Shown here piece after piece: positions 33,119 through 36,564 of a DNA stretch of 36,564 nt. Each line of letters opens with the position of its first letter. The first letter of the stretch is position 1. The position numbers and the translations under genes were made by a program. A model generated the notes under the pieces. The model ran no database searches and had not been told where the DNA came from. It saw only the letters and a program-made list of their open reading frames with translations. The DNA comes from Candidatus Zixiibacteriota bacterium (GTDB lineage Bacteria; Zixibacteria; MSB-5A5; GN15; PGXB01): positions 1 to 36,564 of the forward strand of contig JAFGAL010000022.1 of assembly GCA_016933695.1 (NCBI GenBank), in the 5' to 3' direction.

Positions 33119-35098
33119 GTGTCATCCGACAAAGATCAGAACAACGAAGAATTTACCCCCTATATATCTGCCGGGCAGTCGGTTGCGGAAGTTACGCTGA
33201 AGGCGATCGTGCTGGGATCAATCCTCTCGGTCGTTTTCGGTGTCGCCAACGCCTATATCGGCGTCAAATACGGCATGACCGTCTCGGCGTCAATTCCCGC
33301 GGCGGTTATATCCATGGCGGTTTTGCGGGCGCTATTTAAAAAAGTGACGGTCCTGGAAAACAATATCGTGCAAACCATCGGTTCGGCCGGTGAATCGCTG
33401 GCGGCGGGCATTATTTTCACCATCCCGGCCTTTTTCATCTGGGCCGCCAATGCGGAGCTGGCCGCGCAGGGATACGAACACACCATTTCCAAAATGCAGA
33501 TTTTCTGGCTGTCGATGCTCGGCGGCGGACTGGGCATTTTATTCATGATCCCTCTGCGCAGTTATCTCGTGGAAAAGGAGCATGGCAAACTGCGTTTCCC
33601 CGAAGGCACTGCCTGCGCCGAAATTATTGTCGCCGGCGACGAGGGCGGCGGCAAGGCCAAGATGGTATTTCTGGGGATTGCCGTCGGCACAATATACAAA
33701 CTGCTGTTTTACACCGGACGCCTCTGGTCGGAATCCCCGGGCTATGATTTCAAGCGACTGCTCAAAGGCGGCACGATCGGGGTCGATGCCACTCCGGTTC
33801 TGCTCGGGGTCGGCTATATTATCGGGCCGCGGATTGCGGCGCTGATGCTGTCCGGGGCGGTGCTCGGCTATCTGGGGATCGGTCCGCTGTTGTCGTTTAT
33901 CGGCGATCAGATCCCCGGAATTATTATCGCGCCGGGAACCATACCCTTGAGTGAAATGGATCCCGCCCAGTTGAGAAATTTCTATATTAAATATCTCGGT
34001 GTCGGCGCGGTGGCGGTCGGCGGTTTTGTGTCGCTGGCAAAATCGCTTCCGGTGATTTTTCACTCGTTCGCCGCCGGGGCCAGTGAATTGCTGAAGGGAC
34101 GGAAACCTGATTCCGAAGTTCCCCGCACCAAGCGCGATTTGCCGATGTCGACGGTACTGATCGGTTCGTTGCTGATTATCATCGCGATCTGGGCCTTGCC
34201 CGGCACGGAACTGCATTTCCTCGGCGCACTGCTGGCGGTGATTTTCGGGTTTTTCTTTGTGGTCGTGGCCGCGCGCATTGTCGGGATTGTCGGTTCATCG
34301 TCGTCGCCCGTATCCGGAATGACCATCGCCACATTGCTGGTGACCTGTATGGTGCTATTGGCATTCGGAGTCAGCGGTGTGAAAGGAATGGTGACCGCGA
34401 TGTCGGTCGGCGCGGTGGTATGTATCGCGGTGTGCATGTCCGGCGATATCGCGCAGGATTTGAAGACGGGGTATTTACTCGGGGCAACACCGAAGAAAAT
34501 GCAGTTGACCGAATTCATCGGGTTGCTGTTCCCGGCGATTGCGATGGGATTCACGCTGTATCTTCTGGGTGACGCGTTCGGATTTGTGGCCAGTGCGGAA
34601 CATCCCAATCCTCTCCTGGCGCCGCAGGCCAATGTCATGGCAACGGTGGTGCAGGGGGTGATGAATGCCAATATCCCGTGGCAACCGATTATTGTCGGCG
34701 GGATGATTGCGCTGGCGGTCGAACTGCTGGGGATTCAGTCCCTGCCGTTCGCGATCGGGCTGTATCTGCCATTGTCGCTGTCGACGCCGATCATGGTCGG
34801 CGGTCTGGTTGCGATGCTGATTAAGAAATCAACCGTCAAGAAAACGGTGTTCAATGCCCGCCAACAGATGGGCATTTTGTTCGCATCGGGCGTGGTGGCC
34901 GGCGACGCCATTATCGGCGTGGTTACCGCCCTGCTGATCGTGGTTTCCACCGGTTATCGCGAGTTTTTCGATGGCCATGAAGGCATGAACGCCTCTCTGA
35001 CCGGCGCGTTCGGACCGTATCTGTCGCTGATCGCCTTTTTCGGACTGGCATTGATGCTGTATTTCATGGCGCGGTCGGGAGCATCGAACAAAGATTGA
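33119..35098 (+). CDS. OPT family oligopeptide transporter
   Basis: Inner-membrane transporter of 659 residues with about 14-16 hydrophobic segments. It starts at GTG (33119) 4 bases after a perfect AGGAGG; no in-frame ATG is better placed. Family landmarks are SVFGVANAYIGVKYGMTVSASIPAAVISMAVLR with NNIVQTIGSAGESLAAG (about 40-98), LRFPEGTACAEIIVAGDEGG, SSSPVSGMTIATLLVTC, GDIAQDLKTGYLLGATPKKMQ and LPFAIGLYLPLSLSTPIMVGG. These match the bacterial OPT branch (YvdB/oligopeptide, possibly glutathione-like substrates); the substrate is unknown. The glycosyltransferase gene follows 6 bp after the stop. Confidence 0.95.
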   Translation: MSSDKDQNNEEFTPYISAGQSVAEVTLKAIVLGSILSVVFGVANAYIGVKYGMTVSASIPAAVISMAVLRALFKKVTVLENNIVQTIGSAGESLAAGIIFTIPAFFIWAANAELAAQGYEHTISKMQIFWLSMLGGGLGILFMIPLRSYLVEKEHGKLRFPEGTACAEIIVAGDEGGGKAKMVFLGIAVGTIYKLLFYTGRLWSESPGYDFKRLLKGGTIGVDATPVLLGVGYIIGPRIAALMLSGAVLGYLGIGPLLSFIGDQIPGIIIAPGTIPLSEMDPAQLRNFYIKYLGVGAVAVGGFVSLAKSLPVIFHSFAAGASELLKGRKPDSEVPRTKRDLPMSTVLIGSLLIIIAIWALPGTELHFLGALLAVIFGFFFVVVAARIVGIVGSSSSPVSGMTIATLLVTCMVLLAFGVSGVKGMVTAMSVGAVVCIAVCMSGDIAQDLKTGYLLGATPKKMQLTEFIGLLFPAIAMGFTLYLLGDAFGFVASAEHPNPLLAPQANVMATVVQGVMNANIPWQPIIVGGMIALAVELLGIQSLPFAIGLYLPLSLSTPIMVGGLVAMLIKKSTVKKTVFNARQQMGILFASGVVAGDAIIGVVTALLIVVSTGYREFFDGHEGMNASLTGAFGPYLSLIAFFGLALMLYFMARSGASNKD

Positions 35099-35104
35099 GC
35101 GGAG

Positions 35105-36564
35105 ATGAACAAACGGTTGACACACAACACCTGGCCGCTGGTGATTTTCCTGGCGGCCTTTTTACTCCGGCTGATTTATCTTCTGCAATACCGGTCGAAT
35201 CCGTCGTTTTATCTGCCGATGGTGGATGAGCTCTGGCATCTGGAATGGGCCAAAGACATCATTGGCGGGAATTTCTGGGGAAGCGAGGCCTATTTCCGGG
35301 GGCCGCTGTATCCATATGTCCTGGCCGCGTTCCTGAAAATCACCGGTGATTCGCTGTTCTGGGTGCGGCTTCTGCAAGCGGTGATCGGATCGCTCTCGGC
35401 GGTGATGGTGTATCTGATCGGGCGACGGTTGTTCGTTCCGGCGGTCGGTATTATCGCCGCCCTTGCTTATGCCGCCTACGGCACGATTATTTTCTATGAA
35501 ACCATGCTTCTCATTCCGGTGCTGTTTATCTTTTTGAATCTGGTCGCGGTGTATTTGCTCCTTCGTTATCAGGGAAGTATCTCTTCCAAACACTGGCTGT
35601 TGGCCGGTCTTGTGGTCGGGTTGTCGGCAATCGCGCGTCCGAATATTCTGATTCTGGCGCCGATTTTTCTGGTGTGGATATATCTTTCGTTTCATGCTGT
35701 CGACACGCGACGCAAAATCAGCCTGGCGGCAGTGTTTTTAGTCGGGACACTTATTCCCGTCTTATCGGTCACGGCGCGCAATTATATGGTCACCGGCGAA
35801 CCGATTTTAATCTCATCGCAGGGCGGAGTTAATCTGTATATCGGCAACAATCCTGAAACGGAGGGATTGACCATGCTGATGCCGGAGCTTGATCTCAATG
35901 AGTCTCTGCCGTGGACCGAATTCGCCGAGGCGACCCGCATCGCCGCCGAACGCGAGTCGGGGCATTCCCTGACCGCCGCCGGGGAATCCTCGTTCTGGAC
36001 CAAAAAGGCGCTGGTGTTTATTGTTTCCAATCCGGGTAAATTCATCGGCATCACGTTCAAGAAGCTGGTGTATTTTTTGATCGGGTTTGAAAATTCCGAC
36101 CAGACCGATATTTATTTCAGCCGAACCTATTCGTCGCTGTTGTCACTTCTGATCTGGAAATCGCCGATATATTTCCCCTTCGGTCTGATTGTGCCGCTGG
36201 CGTTGATCGGGATGATGCTCAGCTGGCCGCGTCGGAGAGAACTGGCGTTGTTGTACGTGTTCATCATCGGGTATATTCCGACGGTGATTCTGTTTCTGGT
36301 CACCGCCCGTCACCGCCTGGCCGTGATCCCGTTTTTACTGCTGTTCGCGGCATTCGGCGGTATCGCGCTGAAGGATTTCGCGGTTAAGCGGGAGTGGCGG
36401 AAATTCACCGGGTATCTGGCGCTGTTTCTGATTGCGCTGATTCTCGGCAATCGAACCTATTTCGATATTGGCTTTGAAAACACCGCGCAAATTCATTTCA
36501 ATCTCGGTTTGACCTACGAGCGCCAGGGCGATCTGGGCCGGGCCGAATCCGAATATCTGGAGTC
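35105..36564 (+). CDS. Membrane glycosyltransferase (PMT/ArnT-like, GT39/GT83 type) with TPR start, partial
   Basis: Starts at the ATG of GGAGATG at 35105 and runs off the window, giving 486 residues so far. First helix about 11-27, then an acidic loop with MVDELWHLEWAKDIIGGNFWG and RGPLYPYVLAAFLKITGD, matching the periplasmic loop 1 of GT-C polyprenyl-phosphate sugar transferases (catalytic Asp/Glu). A second family block is LLQAVIGSLSAVMVYLIGRRLF. A large periplasmic insertion at about 235-300 contains GGVNLYIGNNPETEGLTM. After the last visible helices a tetratricopeptide motif begins (HFNLGLTYERQGDLGRAESEY), so the full protein probably ends in TPRs. Donor and acceptor unknown. Confidence 0.85.
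   Translation, partial: MNKRLTHNTWPLVIFLAAFLLRLIYLLQYRSNPSFYLPMVDELWHLEWAKDIIGGNFWGSEAYFRGPLYPYVLAAFLKITGDSLFWVRLLQAVIGSLSAVMVYLIGRRLFVPAVGIIAALAYAAYGTIIFYETMLLIPVLFIFLNLVAVYLLLRYQGSISSKHWLLAGLVVGLSAIARPNILILAPIFLVWIYLSFHAVDTRRKISLAAVFLVGTLIPVLSVTARNYMVTGEPILISSQGGVNLYIGNNPETEGLTMLMPELDLNESLPWTEFAEATRIAAERESGHSLTAAGESSFWTKKALVFIVSNPGKFIGITFKKLVYFLIGFENSDQTDIYFSRTYSSLLSLLIWKSPIYFPFGLIVPLALIGMMLSWPRRRELALLYVFIIGYIPTVILFLVTARHRLAVIPFLLLFAAFGGIALKDFAVKREWRKFTGYLALFLIALILGNRTYFDIGFENTAQIHFNLGLTYERQGDLGRAESEYLE

Overview
The window looks like a chromosomal segment of a Gram-negative, diderm bacterium of the FCB/Zixibacteria-like part of the tree. Supporting signs are an Mla-type lipid transport system for the outer membrane, lipobox lipoproteins, a secreted protein ending in the QNYPNPFNPST-type FlgD-Ig/type IX sorting domain, dockerin and cohesin-like modules, and Bacteroidetes-style tightly packed operons that nevertheless carry clear sigma-70 promoters (TTGACA-N16/17-TATNNT). 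The exact phylum is inference. No tRNA, rRNA, CRISPR array or prophage was found.

Layout. (1) 1-1290: AT-rich accessory patch with a 5'-truncated gene remnant, a REP-associated tyrosine transposase (RAYT) and four palindromic REP-like elements in inverted arrangement, plus a 77-bp tandem duplication that copies the 3' end of the transposase gene. (2) 1294-8241, minus strand: housekeeping operon yicC-gmk-rpoZ-topA-xerC-hslV-hslU with a promoter at its head. (3) 8242-9820: MFS drug-efflux type transporter, divergent from (4) 9821-12810: an ECF sigma factor, a membrane anti-sigma candidate and two paralogous lipoproteins, closed by an intrinsic terminator; an ECF-type promoter precedes the sigma gene. 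(5) 12847-17795: deoB, deoC, a 65-residue four-cysteine protein, an archaemetzincin-family protein that has lost its HExxHxxGxxH catalytic motif, and an MrfA-type SF2 helicase, most of them nearly touching. (6) 17961-20637: an exported dockerin/cohesin-like protein and an exported TSGGS-repeat (DUF4097-like) protein, each with a terminator. (7) 20662-27420, minus strand: sodium-pumping decarboxylase oadGAB, a biotin protein ligase that presumably biotinylates OadA, and a two-domain malic enzyme; this is a C3/C4 (pyruvate-malate-oxaloacetate) module. (8) 27626-30186: mlaEFD. (9) 30272-31312: a PP-loop RNA-thiolation type enzyme. (10) 31313-32762: a probable orphan small RNA on the minus strand and a secreted cohesin-like/FlgD-Ig protein with a long structured leader. 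(11) 33119-36564: an OPT family oligopeptide transporter and a membrane glycosyltransferase with a TPR start, cut by the window edge.

The strongest candidate for something undescribed is the deoC-linked trio (small CC/CxxC protein, catalytically dead archaemetzincin, MrfA-like helicase). Next are the candidate small RNA at 31322-31470 and the coupled oddities of the biotin ligase loop and the biotin acceptor motif.
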